This document shows positions 7,057-14,215 of a stretch of DNA of 15,759 bases, one piece after another (the stretch's first letter is position 1; each line of letters begins with the position of its first letter). A program made the translations under genes and the position numbers. The DNA is from Oceanospirillaceae bacterium UBA1126 (GTDB lineage Bacteria > Pseudomonadota > Gammaproteobacteria > Pseudomonadales > Balneatricaceae): contig DCAT01000118.1 in NCBI GenBank assembly GCA_002312935.1, forward strand, positions 1-15,759. The letters run 5' to 3'. The notes below the pieces were generated by a model that was given only the letters and a program-made list of their open reading frames with translations, searched no databases and was not told the DNA's origin.

Positions 7057-7974
7057 ATGCCATTAGACTATTGCCTCATAGAGTTTATTTCTGGGCCAAA
7101 TATATTGCGTGGTCGATGGTACGCAGCACAAGAAGGTGCATCAGCACCTTGTGTCATCATGGCTCATGGCACGTCGGCAACAATATCGATGGGGCTGGAA
7201 GACTACGCTTCCCAGTTTCAAGGGGCTGGATTAAATGTCATTTTGTATGATCATGCGGGTTTTGGAGATAGTGATGGCTTAGTGCGGCAAGTGATCAACC
7301 CTTGGATACAGGCAAGGGGCTTCAAGGATGCTTTTTTACACACCCAAACGTTAAACGAGTTACATAACGGGCAGATTTTCCTATGGGGTGACAGCTATGC
7401 GGCCATGTTAGTACTCGTCGTTGGGGCCTTTATTGAAGGTCTTGCTGGTATTGTCTCTCATATTCCTGCAACAGGTACAAGCAACATCCAATCCTCTAAC
7501 TTAAAGGCAGACTTTGACATATTGAAGACTATGTTTGAAGTAGGCGATTTGAGTGAGTTCGAAGTAGACGTAATTGGGCCTCTTCCTGTTGTTTCAGCAG
7601 ATCAATTACATGCACCTTCTCTACTAAAACCGATACAAGCGTTCTCTTGGTTCATTACTCATGGAGGTCGTTTTGGTAGTCATTGGCAAAATTTGGTTAG
7701 TAAGGTCACCCCTAAAACCCCTGTTCCCCTTATGCCACAAATCACTGCTGCGTTTATCAAGGTTCCTACGATGATGTTGGTGGGGCTTAATGATGAGATG
7801 ATACATTGTAATCCAGCAGTACAAAAAGCTGTATTTAATGCAATTACTGCTCCAAAAGAATTCTACGAGCTTGATGGAGGTCATTTTGGATGTTTGTATG
7901 CGGGTTCTTCACTATTCAAAAAGGCCGTGCAGTTAGAGATAAATTTTATGAAGCGCAATAGCCAAGCCATGTAA
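7057..7974 (+). CDS. Alpha/beta hydrolase
   Basis: A 305-residue serine hydrolase of the alpha/beta-hydrolase superfamily. The oxyanion-side motif AHGTSA is at 36-41 and the DHAGFGDSDG strand-loop at 65-74. The nucleophile elbow GDSYA at 111-115 gives Ser113. The acid is probably Asp246 in VGLNDEM and the catalytic His is His276 in DGGHFG. No signal peptide is present, so it is probably cytoplasmic. A cap insertion lies between residues about 140 and 215. Layout is like dienelactone hydrolase/acetyl-xylan-esterase-like proteins, but nothing fixes ester, peptide or thioester specificity. Only a weak AAGG 12 nt before the ATG serves as a ribosome site. It is monocistronic on + and faces the ureohydrolase gene. 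Confidence 0.88.
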   Translation: MPLDYCLIEFISGPNILRGRWYAAQEGASAPCVIMAHGTSATISMGLEDYASQFQGAGLNVILYDHAGFGDSDGLVRQVINPWIQARGFKDAFLHTQTLNELHNGQIFLWGDSYAAMLVLVVGAFIEGLAGIVSHIPATGTSNIQSSNLKADFDILKTMFEVGDLSEFEVDVIGPLPVVSADQLHAPSLLKPIQAFSWFITHGGRFGSHWQNLVSKVTPKTPVPLMPQITAAFIKVPTMMLVGLNDEMIHCNPAVQKAVFNAITAPKEFYELDGGHFGCLYAGSSLFKKAVQLEINFMKRNSQAM

Positions 7975-8093
7975 CGTTATTATAGTAAATGTGTGGGGCA
8001 TAAATGGGCTTAGATAATAACTTTGAGGGGGAGTGGTATGGTTCAGCCTAGGCCACGCATTAGTCCAATAAAGTTCAATACTATCAATTAATT

Positions 8094-8142
8094 GCTTCAA
8101 TGCAGTAGCTTGCTAACGATTAGTAGGTCACTGCATTGACGC
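8094..8142. repeat. Long imperfect hairpin between convergent genes
   Basis: Arms 8094-8106 and 8130-8142 pair with a single mismatch (9 perfect bp CAATGCAGT/ACTGCATTG plus an outer extension). An A/C mismatch follows, then an inner stem 8108-8116 with 8120-8128 closes on a CGA loop. The inner stem needs three G-U pairs, and these exist only in RNA copied in the + direction, favouring an RNA structure on the hydrolase transcript. Only a poor T-rich tract (CTTTATT) follows, so it is not a classical terminator. It may serve as a transcript end or stability element, or be a copy of a dispersed intergenic repeat. Confidence 0.6.
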
Positions 8143-8178
8143 TTTATTCCTTGGCCATTAGCTAAATGTTACTGTTCG

Positions 8179-9159
8179 CTAAAGTGGGGCTATGTCTGCT
8201 TTTTTACGGGTTTCACGGCCGTGGAACACATAGCCTATTAAATTAAGTAAAACCTGTGCAGCTAAAATGCTTGTGGTGCTGGATAAATCATAATCTGGTG
8301 CTACTTCACAAAGATCGATACCTACTACGTCACCTTTATTAGCTACACCTTGCAATACTTCCATTACTTCATAGTAAGTAAAGCCCCCGTGGCTTGGCGT
8401 GCCAGTGCCTGGCGCGATTGAGGGATCGAATCCGTCTATGTCAATGGTAATGTAGTAATTCACACCGTCTGGAATCAGTGCCAATACACCTTCTGGGCCA
8501 AGCCTGCGCACATCACGCACAGACAAAATAGTAGAACCTACACTTTCTGCTTTCTTGTGATCTTCGCGGTTAGATGATGAAACGTTACGGATGCCTAGTT
8601 GAGTCATTCCTGTAACGTAGCCCTTTTCAGAGGCTCGCCTAATTGGGTTGCCGTGGCCAAATCGTACGCCGTGACGTTCATCAACAAAATCCAGGTGAGC
8701 GTCAATTTGGATGATATGAATAGGGCCTTGGTCATCAAAGGCTTGAATACATGGGGCATTAATAGAGTGATCCCCACCGGCGACTACAGGTAATACACCT
8801 GCAGCCAGAGCCTTTCGTACGGCGTACTCAATGTTGGCGTGGCTTTGTTCGGTATTGGTATGGATCATGTCTGCGTCACCCATGTCGACAATATTCACGC
8901 CTTGTAAGTACATGGTGTCGTCTTCGTAAGAATATGCACCGCCATGGCCAAACGAAAACAGTGTTGAGGCTTCTCGAATAGAGCGAGGGCCCATGCGGGC
9001 ACCAGAGCGCCACTGGGTGCCACAATCATAAGGCGCACCCATAAAGGCTACGTCGGCTTTAATGTTGTCCCAATCTTCAGCAATGGGGCTTTTGGCAAAG
9101 GTACAAAAGCCAACAAAAGGTAAATTTAGGCGGCCTTTTTCGTAACTGTTTTCACTCAT
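8179..9159 (-). CDS. Agmatinase/ureohydrolase family protein
   Basis: A 326-residue binuclear-manganese ureohydrolase (arginase/agmatinase superfamily) that should release urea from a guanidino compound in the cytoplasm. All metal ligands are visible: His131 in GGDHS, Asp153, His155 and Asp157 in DAHLD, Asp240 and Asp242 in DIDGFDP. The terminal core motif APGTGTPSHGG follows the last ligand, as in agmatinases. The length fits the agmatinase/guanidinobutyrase branch rather than bacterial arginases of about 300 residues. No polyamine or arginine genes are nearby, so agmatine, 4-guanidinobutyrate, 3-guanidinopropionate or another guanidino substrate are all open. ATG 9159 has AGGA about 10 nt upstream. 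It is divergent from the haloacid dehalogenase gene across 272 nt, and converges with the alpha/beta hydrolase. Confidence 0.9.
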   Translation of the reverse strand: MSENSYEKGRLNLPFVGFCTFAKSPIAEDWDNIKADVAFMGAPYDCGTQWRSGARMGPRSIREASTLFSFGHGGAYSYEDDTMYLQGVNIVDMGDADMIHTNTEQSHANIEYAVRKALAAGVLPVVAGGDHSINAPCIQAFDDQGPIHIIQIDAHLDFVDERHGVRFGHGNPIRRASEKGYVTGMTQLGIRNVSSSNREDHKKAESVGSTILSVRDVRRLGPEGVLALIPDGVNYYITIDIDGFDPSIAPGTGTPSHGGFTYYEVMEVLQGVANKGDVVGIDLCEVAPDYDLSSTTSILAAQVLLNLIGYVFHGRETRKKADIAPL

Positions 9160-9431
9160 GAGAGGTAGGTCCTATAACGGGGTTACACGGTTCCTAGCAG
9201 GAAGGTTGGTTAAGGCGTAAAGGCCATGGCCGCGTTGGTATTTGCATATAAGAACGATAACCATAGCTGCTTTGCATAGCGAAAACAAATGCATTTTCAA
9301 CTCAAGGCTATCGGCTGGACATGGTGCTAAGGCTATTTCCGAAACTGATGTGTTACACCAGTTAATTGGTTCAGATTAGAGTAAGCTATTATTGTCTATT
9401 TGATTTACGTTTTTGCTAAGGAATTGCCGTT
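9160..9431. other. 272-nt divergent intergenic region
   Basis: Lies between the ureohydrolase and dehalogenase starts and must hold both promoters. Visible items: TATTAT at 9387-9392, a good -10 match for the dehalogenase but with a -35 like TTGGTT only 15 bp away; AAGGA at 9418-9422, 9 nt before ATG 9432; and AAGGCTAT occurring twice near 9304 and 9330. No ORF or strong hairpin was seen. Confidence 0.45.
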
Positions 9432-10115
9432 ATGAAACCTGAGTTCAAAGAAGTTTCTTTATGTGTATTTGATGCCTATGGCACCTTATTTGATGTGCAC
9501 TCAGCTGTAGGGCAGCATGTGCACTCATTAGGCTCCCAGGCACAAGCTATTTCTATGTTGTGGCGTCAAAAGCAGCTGGAATACACCTGGTTACGTAGCC
9601 TAATGGGGCGATATGTGGACTTTGCACAAGTGACTGCCGAAGCACTGCATTATGCCCTTCAAACCCACTCAATAAGTGATGCTGCACTGGAGCAACGCTT
9701 GCTGCTAGCTTATAACCAACTATCAAGTTATCCCGAAGTTATTACGACCCTCAGGCAGCTACGAGGAGCTGGCATTGCAACGGCGATCCTATCTAATGGG
9801 TCACCCAATATGCTGCAGGCTGCAGTCAGGTATGCTGGATTAACAGATTTAATTGATCAGGTGATTTCTGTTGATGACCTAGCCATATATAAACCTGATC
9901 CTAAAGTATATCAGTTAGCTCTTGACGCTTTTGGAGTGACAAAAGACCAAGTATTGTTTCACTCAAGTAATGCTTGGGACGTTGCGGGTGCGGTTAACTT
10001 TGGTTTTAATGTGGCTTGGGTTAATCGTTTTTCACAACCACCAGAACCATTGTCTAGAGCACCAGATTTAGAGATTGATGACTTACACCAAGTGATTGCC
10101 TCTTTGGGCATTTAA
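9432..10115 (+). CDS. L-2-haloacid dehalogenase (HAD type II)
   Basis: A 227-residue HAD-superfamily hydrolase expected to convert L-2-haloacids to D-2-hydroxyacids through an aspartyl ester. The residues known from Pseudomonas L-DEX are all in place: nucleophile Asp14 and Thr18 in DAYGTLF, the halide/substrate Arg45 in LWRQKQLEYTWLRSLM, Ser/Asn in LSNGSP, Lys in YKPD, and Ser, Asn and Asp in SSNAWD. The long WRQKQLEYTW signature separates true haloacid dehalogenases from generic HAD phosphatases. AAGGA sits 9 nt before the ATG, supporting this start. The protein is cytoplasmic. Malonyl-CoA decarboxylase follows 180 nt later on the same strand; co-transcription is possible but not shown. Natural substrates in a marine setting would be haloacetates or halopropionates, which is inference. 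Confidence 0.92.
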   Translation: MKPEFKEVSLCVFDAYGTLFDVHSAVGQHVHSLGSQAQAISMLWRQKQLEYTWLRSLMGRYVDFAQVTAEALHYALQTHSISDAALEQRLLLAYNQLSSYPEVITTLRQLRGAGIATAILSNGSPNMLQAAVRYAGLTDLIDQVISVDDLAIYKPDPKVYQLALDAFGVTKDQVLFHSSNAWDVAGAVNFGFNVAWVNRFSQPPEPLSRAPDLEIDDLHQVIASLGI

Positions 10116-10281
10116 ATCTCTTTTGGTACGGTGTCCTTACCTGCCTCTTAATTTCAAACAAGCAAGTAGCAGTTGTTATCCTCGACCCATAAGTCAAGCA
10201 GTTATGAGGGGCACAATAGTGGTAAGGTATTGCCACACAATTTGTGCGACTGGCCGGCAAGATGACTCTTGGCACACCTTT

Positions 10282-10290
10282 GGAGAAGGA
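10282..10290 (+). promoter_or_regulatory. Strong ribosome binding site for malonyl-CoA decarboxylase
   Basis: GGAGAAGGA ends 5 nt before ATG 10296. It fixes that start over an in-frame TTG at 10269, which lies upstream of the motif and would add nine residues. Confidence 0.75.
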
Positions 10291-10295
10291 TTAAT

Positions 10296-11621
10296 ATGCA
10301 GCAACTAGCGAACCAACTATTTCAGAAAACCATCCGCCGGTGGGTGCCGTTTTGGCGTGATGTTTCGCCACAACATGATCTTTTGAAAAAGTTATCTCTT
10401 GATCCTAACTTGAATGCAGCCGATGAAAAGGTGCTGCTAACGTGGATGGATGCCTGCCTTAAAGACAACGGTGGAGAGGTAGCCGCAAGAACGCGAGCAG
10501 CAGAACTTGGCAGGCGATTTTTAGATCTTAATGACGAAGGACGGGTTCGTTTTCTTACACTGATGGCTGATAACTATGCGGTTGATGAAGTACGTTTGAC
10601 TAAGGTTATAGAGTCTTGGTTAGCTGCAAATTCAAGTGAGCGGACACACCTAGAAGCAGACCTTCGTAGTGCCTTAGAACCACCAAGAATGAAGCTGCTG
10701 ACTCAGTTTAATGAGCTTCCTCAAGGCATTAAATTTCTTGTGGATATGCGCGCTGAGTTGTTGCGGTTGCGCAAAGAACACCCCAAACTTGCGCCCTTAG
10801 AGGCTGATTTGAAGCGCCTGTTGAGCGCCTGGTTTGATGTTGGTTTGTTACAAATGGAAGAAATAAACTGGCGTTCCAGTGCTGAATTACTAGAAAAATT
10901 AATTGCCTATGAGGCAGTGCATGCAATCCAAAGTTGGAATGATCTTAAAAATCGTCTCGATTCCGACCGTCGCTGTTTTGCTTTTTTTCATCCTAATATG
11001 CCAGAAGAGCCACTCATCTTTGTTGAAGTTGCTCTGGTTAAGGGTATGGCTGGTAATGTGCAAGAATTGCTCGACGAAGCTGCGCCATTAGAAGATATAA
11101 GCCTCGCTGACACGGCTATATTTTATTCTATTTCCAACGCACAAAAGGGGCTGTCCGGAATTAGTTTTGGTAATTTTCTAATCAAGCAAGTGGTTAAAAA
11201 ACTACAACAAGAGTTCCCCCAGTTAACACAGTTTGCAACACTTTCACCTATTCCAGGTTTTTGCCGTTGGTTAGACAGCATCGAATCTGAACAGGAGTTG
11301 GCTTTGCTGGATGATGGGTTATCCTTAAGGTCACCAGAACACCTTCAAAAAATGGCTGCCCACTATCTTGGCGAACAAAAACAGAAGCGCAATGAACATT
11401 ATGCACGAGATCCTGTGGCTCACTTTCACCTCAGCAATGGCGCTAAAATAGAACGCTTAAACTGGATGGCAGACACGTCTGACAATGGGCTGAAGCAATC
11501 AGAAGGTATGATGGTTAACTACCTTTACGAGATACCACTTATCGAAAGCCGCAGCCAAGGCTACAGTTCTGAAGGTAAGGTGGCCTTGTCTACTGCCATT
11601 GAAAAGCAATTAGCCAAGTAA
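10296..11621 (+). CDS. Malonyl-CoA decarboxylase
   Basis: A 441-residue malonyl-CoA decarboxylase, which turns malonyl-CoA into acetyl-CoA and CO2 in the cytoplasm. An all-helical N-terminal domain covers roughly residues 1-180, followed by the GNAT-like catalytic domain. The catalytic serine is Ser317 in TLSPIPGF and the catalytic histidine His378 in HFHLSNGA, matching the Ser/His pair known from the human enzyme. The family's signature RLNWMADTSDNGLKQS-GMMVNYLY follows near the C-terminus. Length fits bacterial members without an organelle targeting peptide. The partner genes usually seen in malonate use (malonyl-CoA synthetase matB, a TRAP transporter) are not here. It is followed by the convergent LysR gene 22 nt away. 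Confidence 0.95.
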   Translation: MQQLANQLFQKTIRRWVPFWRDVSPQHDLLKKLSLDPNLNAADEKVLLTWMDACLKDNGGEVAARTRAAELGRRFLDLNDEGRVRFLTLMADNYAVDEVRLTKVIESWLAANSSERTHLEADLRSALEPPRMKLLTQFNELPQGIKFLVDMRAELLRLRKEHPKLAPLEADLKRLLSAWFDVGLLQMEEINWRSSAELLEKLIAYEAVHAIQSWNDLKNRLDSDRRCFAFFHPNMPEEPLIFVEVALVKGMAGNVQELLDEAAPLEDISLADTAIFYSISNAQKGLSGISFGNFLIKQVVKKLQQEFPQLTQFATLSPIPGFCRWLDSIESEQELALLDDGLSLRSPEHLQKMAAHYLGEQKQKRNEHYARDPVAHFHLSNGAKIERLNWMADTSDNGLKQSEGMMVNYLYEIPLIESRSQGYSSEGKVALSTAIEKQLAK

Positions 11622-11622
11622 G

Positions 11623-11645
11623 AGAGGTCTTTTGTGTGGGCCTCT
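11623..11645. terminator. Possible bidirectional terminator hairpin
   Basis: AGAGGTC (11623-11629) can pair with GGCCTCT (11639-11645) as seven bp with one G-U, around a 9-nt loop. It lies exactly between the convergent decarboxylase and LysR genes, overlapping the LysR stop. Neither strand has a proper T-tract after it, so the role is uncertain. Confidence 0.3.
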
Positions 11646-12567
11646 ATTGATAGTCTGAGCCATTAAAATTGAGCTGGCACCAGCTTTGTAACTGTTCAGA
11701 CACGGCATGAAGTAATTCGGCATGCTGATGGCTTTTCCGAACCAATGCACTCCAATAAACAGGCATGCCTTGCTTGGTGACAGGCAGGGCCAGTAACTCT
11801 TCATTTTCTAAGGAGGGCTGCACTGCCCAGCGGCTTAAAATAGAACGGCCAAAGCCTGCTTTCACCATTTCTATCACGGCTTCTGTATTACCTGCCCGTA
11901 AATAATTAAGTGGTCTTCGACCGGCTGGACGCCATAGTAGCTCTTCTTCAAACCCAGTTTCATAAATAGTGGAATAAGTAATGAATGGGTCAGCCAAAAA
12001 GTCTGTAGCAAGCATATAACCACAGCTTGGCGTCGGGCAGTCAAGTGCACATATAGCCAGTAATTGGTCTTCAAACAACGGGTATACAGTAGCACGGCCA
12101 GAGGCAATGCTGCCTGCGCTAATGGCGATATCTACATCGCCGTCTAATAAGCTGCGCATAGGTACTTTGCTAGTGTCAGTGATAAATTCAAAATATAAAT
12201 TTGGCCACTGATGCTGGAGTTGTTTCAAAAACAATGGCAGCCAGCGATAGCTATTGTAGGCAAAAGTGCCAATGCGAATAACTTCTCCTGGCGCTGCACC
12301 TGTTTTGCCCATAAGGGTAGACTCGGCTAAACCCGCCTCCATGAGGATGGTATCAGCGCTAGTGGCGAACAGTTCTCCTGCAGAGGTTAGCCTTAAGCGC
12401 CTCCCTACGCGGGCAAACAATTTAGTGCCTAAGCGGCGTTCTGCTTCTGCTATTTGGTGGCTGAGTGCTGGTTGAGTTAAGCCTAGGGCCTGGGCTGCGG
12501 CTGATACGGTGCCATGAATACGCACAGCCTGAACCACCCGATAGTGGCTTAATTGTAAGCGGAGCAT
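11644..12567 (-). CDS. LysR-family transcriptional regulator
   Basis: A 307-residue LTTR. The N-terminal winged helix-turn-helix covers about residues 5-60 (HGTVSAAAQALGLTQPALSHQI, then RRLGTKLFARVGRRLRLTSAGE), followed by a periplasmic-binding-like effector domain from about residue 85 (GEVIRIGTFAYNSYRWLPLFLKQL). ATG 12567 places the helix-turn-helix at the usual distance from the start. A GTG at 12594 would add nine residues (MTNHEIILY); neither has a ribosome site. It is divergent from the methyltransferase operon, with inverted repeats between, so it most likely controls that operon and itself in response to a substrate or intermediate. The effector domain is of the GcvA/MetR-like broad type and does not reveal the ligand. 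Overlapping opposite-strand frames are noise. Confidence 0.92.
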   Translation of the reverse strand: MLRLQLSHYRVVQAVRIHGTVSAAAQALGLTQPALSHQIAEAERRLGTKLFARVGRRLRLTSAGELFATSADTILMEAGLAESTLMGKTGAAPGEVIRIGTFAYNSYRWLPLFLKQLQHQWPNLYFEFITDTSKVPMRSLLDGDVDIAISAGSIASGRATVYPLFEDQLLAICALDCPTPSCGYMLATDFLADPFITYSTIYETGFEEELLWRPAGRRPLNYLRAGNTEAVIEMVKAGFGRSILSRWAVQPSLENEELLALPVTKQGMPVYWSALVRKSHQHAELLHAVSEQLQSWCQLNFNGSDYQ

Positions 12568-12610
12568 GTATAAAATAATTTCATGGTTAGTCACTAAAAT
12601 ATTAATTATT

Positions 12611-12657
12611 CATAAGCTAAACAATACCCTATGATGGCTTTTTAAGCCAAGCTTATG
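12611..12657. promoter_or_regulatory. Divergent control region with nested inverted repeats
   Basis: CATAAGCT (12611-12618) and AGCTTATG (12650-12657) form a perfect 8-bp inverted repeat. A smaller one, GGCTT-TTT-AAGCC (12636-12648), nests beside the right arm. The left arm also sits in a TATT-N12-AATA dyad (12607-12626), a LysR T-N11-A-like layout. TATGAT at 12630-12635 is a good -10 for the methyltransferase operon with a poor -35 (TATTCA, 17 bp spacing), as expected for an activated promoter. Assignment to the adjacent LysR protein is inferred from position. Confidence 0.45.
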
Positions 12658-12666
12658 GGTGTGTAA

Positions 12667-14199
12667 ATGAGGCGTTCTCGGGCTAATCGTAACAAATCAA
12701 CCAGGCCTAGTGGTGGTTCTCGGCAAGCACCGTCGCGGCAAATGCGTAACCCGTACGCACCCATGCAGTTGATCAGTGAAAGTCAATTAGAAGACATTCA
12801 TCAGGCATCACTAAAACTGCTATGCGACACCGGTATGGACTTTCAGTCACCCCAAGCGGTGGATATTTTACGTTGCGCTGGTGCGATGGTGTGCGCCGAT
12901 GGACAGCGGGTTAGGTTTGATCCTGATTGGGTTATGCAGACCATTGCCACCACCCCCAGGGAATTTGTTTTACATGGGCGCCGCCCAGATCGGCATATCG
13001 CTATGGGAGGCAATTCAATTGCCTTTGCCATGGTAGCCAGTACACCCAACGTATCTGACTTAGACAGGGGAAGAATTGCGGGTAATTATGATGACTTCTG
13101 TAATTTATTACGTTTGGGAGAAAGCCTGAACAGCGTTCAATTACAGGCAGGTTTTCCGGTAGAGCCCTGTGATGTTAATGTGAATACTCGCCACATTGTT
13201 GCTGGTGCAGCCATGGCTCGGCTTACTACTAAACCGGTAGGTGGTTATGCCTTAGGCCGACAGCGCATGCAGGATGTGATTGATATTGTGCGTATTAGTC
13301 GTGGCATTGACCATGCTACCCTGCTGCAACAGCCATCGATTCATACCGTAGTGAATTCAAACTCCCCACTCATTTATGACGGTGCGTTATTAGAGGGTGC
13401 CATTGTTATGGCGGAAAACAATCAGCCTGTTATCTATACTCCTTTCACGCTTGCGGGCGCCATGGCACCAATCACCATGGCAGGCGCTTTAGTGCAGCAA
13501 AATGCAGAATGTTTAGCTGGCCTTGCCTTCCATCAATGCGTTAATCCTGGAGCGCCTGCCATGTATGGCAGTTTTACCTCCAATGTAGATATGAAATCGG
13601 GCTCACCAGCATTTGGTACACCTGAGTATAGCCAAGCCACCATAGTGTCCGGCCAATTGGCACGCAAGTATGGCATTCCTTTACGTGCTTCAAACGCCAA
13701 CGCCTCCAACGCACCTGATGCGCAAGCCACCTATGAGTCTCAGATGTCTTTGTGGGCATGTATGTTGGGTCAAGTGAATTATGTTTTACATGGCTTGGGT
13801 TGGATTGAAGGTGGGTTATGCACGTCCTATGAAAAGGTTATTTTAGATGCAGAAATGATTCAAATGCAGCAAGCCTTTTTGCAGCCCATGGATACCAGTA
13901 CAGATTCGCTAGCAGTGGGTGCGATTGCAGACGTGGGGCCTGGCAGCCACTTTTTTGCTTCTCCCCACACTATGTCGCGTTATGAAGATGCATTTTACTC
14001 ACCGCTATTGTCCAACTGGTCTAACTTTGAAAATTGGCGCGATGCAGGAGCAATGGACGCAACCCAACGGGCTAACAAAATCTGGAAACAGATGTTGCAG
14101 GATTATGAAGAGCCTAAGTTAGAGGCCTCAATAGACGATGAACTAACAGACTTTGTAGAGCGACGTAGCCGTGAAGGTGGAGCAGCACCTGGATCATAA
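12667..14199 (+). CDS. Trimethylamine methyltransferase (MttB) family protein, non-pyrrolysine
   Basis: A 510-residue member of the MttB superfamily, whose characterised non-pyrrolysine members (such as glycine betaine methyltransferase MtgB) move a methyl group from a quaternary amine to a corrinoid protein. The frame has no internal TAG, so pyrrolysine is not used. The first 35 residues are Arg/Ser/Asn-rich and look disordered (MRRSRANRNKSTRPSG), then RNPYAPM opens the folded TIM-barrel region with SESQLEDIHQASLKLLCDTGMDF. Gly/Ala-rich segments such as FTLAGAMAPITMAGALVQQNAE at about 258-279 and YGSFTSNVDMKSG at about 300 are typical of the family. The ATG has only a weak GGGTG upstream. 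The DMGDH-like gene follows after 16 nt, indicating an operon. No corrinoid protein gene is in the window, so the methyl acceptor is unknown. The substrate (glycine betaine, proline betaine, trimethylamine or other) is not determined. Confidence 0.9.
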   Translation: MRRSRANRNKSTRPSGGSRQAPSRQMRNPYAPMQLISESQLEDIHQASLKLLCDTGMDFQSPQAVDILRCAGAMVCADGQRVRFDPDWVMQTIATTPREFVLHGRRPDRHIAMGGNSIAFAMVASTPNVSDLDRGRIAGNYDDFCNLLRLGESLNSVQLQAGFPVEPCDVNVNTRHIVAGAAMARLTTKPVGGYALGRQRMQDVIDIVRISRGIDHATLLQQPSIHTVVNSNSPLIYDGALLEGAIVMAENNQPVIYTPFTLAGAMAPITMAGALVQQNAECLAGLAFHQCVNPGAPAMYGSFTSNVDMKSGSPAFGTPEYSQATIVSGQLARKYGIPLRASNANASNAPDAQATYESQMSLWACMLGQVNYVLHGLGWIEGGLCTSYEKVILDAEMIQMQQAFLQPMDTSTDSLAVGAIADVGPGSHFFASPHTMSRYEDAFYSPLLSNWSNFENWRDAGAMDATQRANKIWKQMLQDYEEPKLEASIDDELTDFVERRSREGGAAPGS

Positions 14200-14215
14200 T
14201 AAAAGGAATAAAACC

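Noticed and set aside
8004..8051. A 15-codon ATG frame in the gap after the alpha/beta hydrolase
   Set aside because: Very short, with no convincing ribosome site or recognisable motif; expected by chance.
10125..10141. GGTACGG-TGT-CCTTACC hairpin after the dehalogenase stop
   Set aside because: Seven pairs with a central mismatch and no T-tract; too weak to call a terminator.
10270..10284. TGGCAC followed by TTTGGA resembling a sigma-54 promoter
   Set aside because: The GC element is missing (GG instead of TTGC at the right spacing) and the site overlaps the ribosome site of the decarboxylase gene, leaving no leader.
12667..14199. Possible pyrrolysine-containing trimethylamine methyltransferase
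   Set aside because: The frame is complete at 510 codons with no in-frame TAG and ends in TAA, so it is a non-pyrrolysine homologue.
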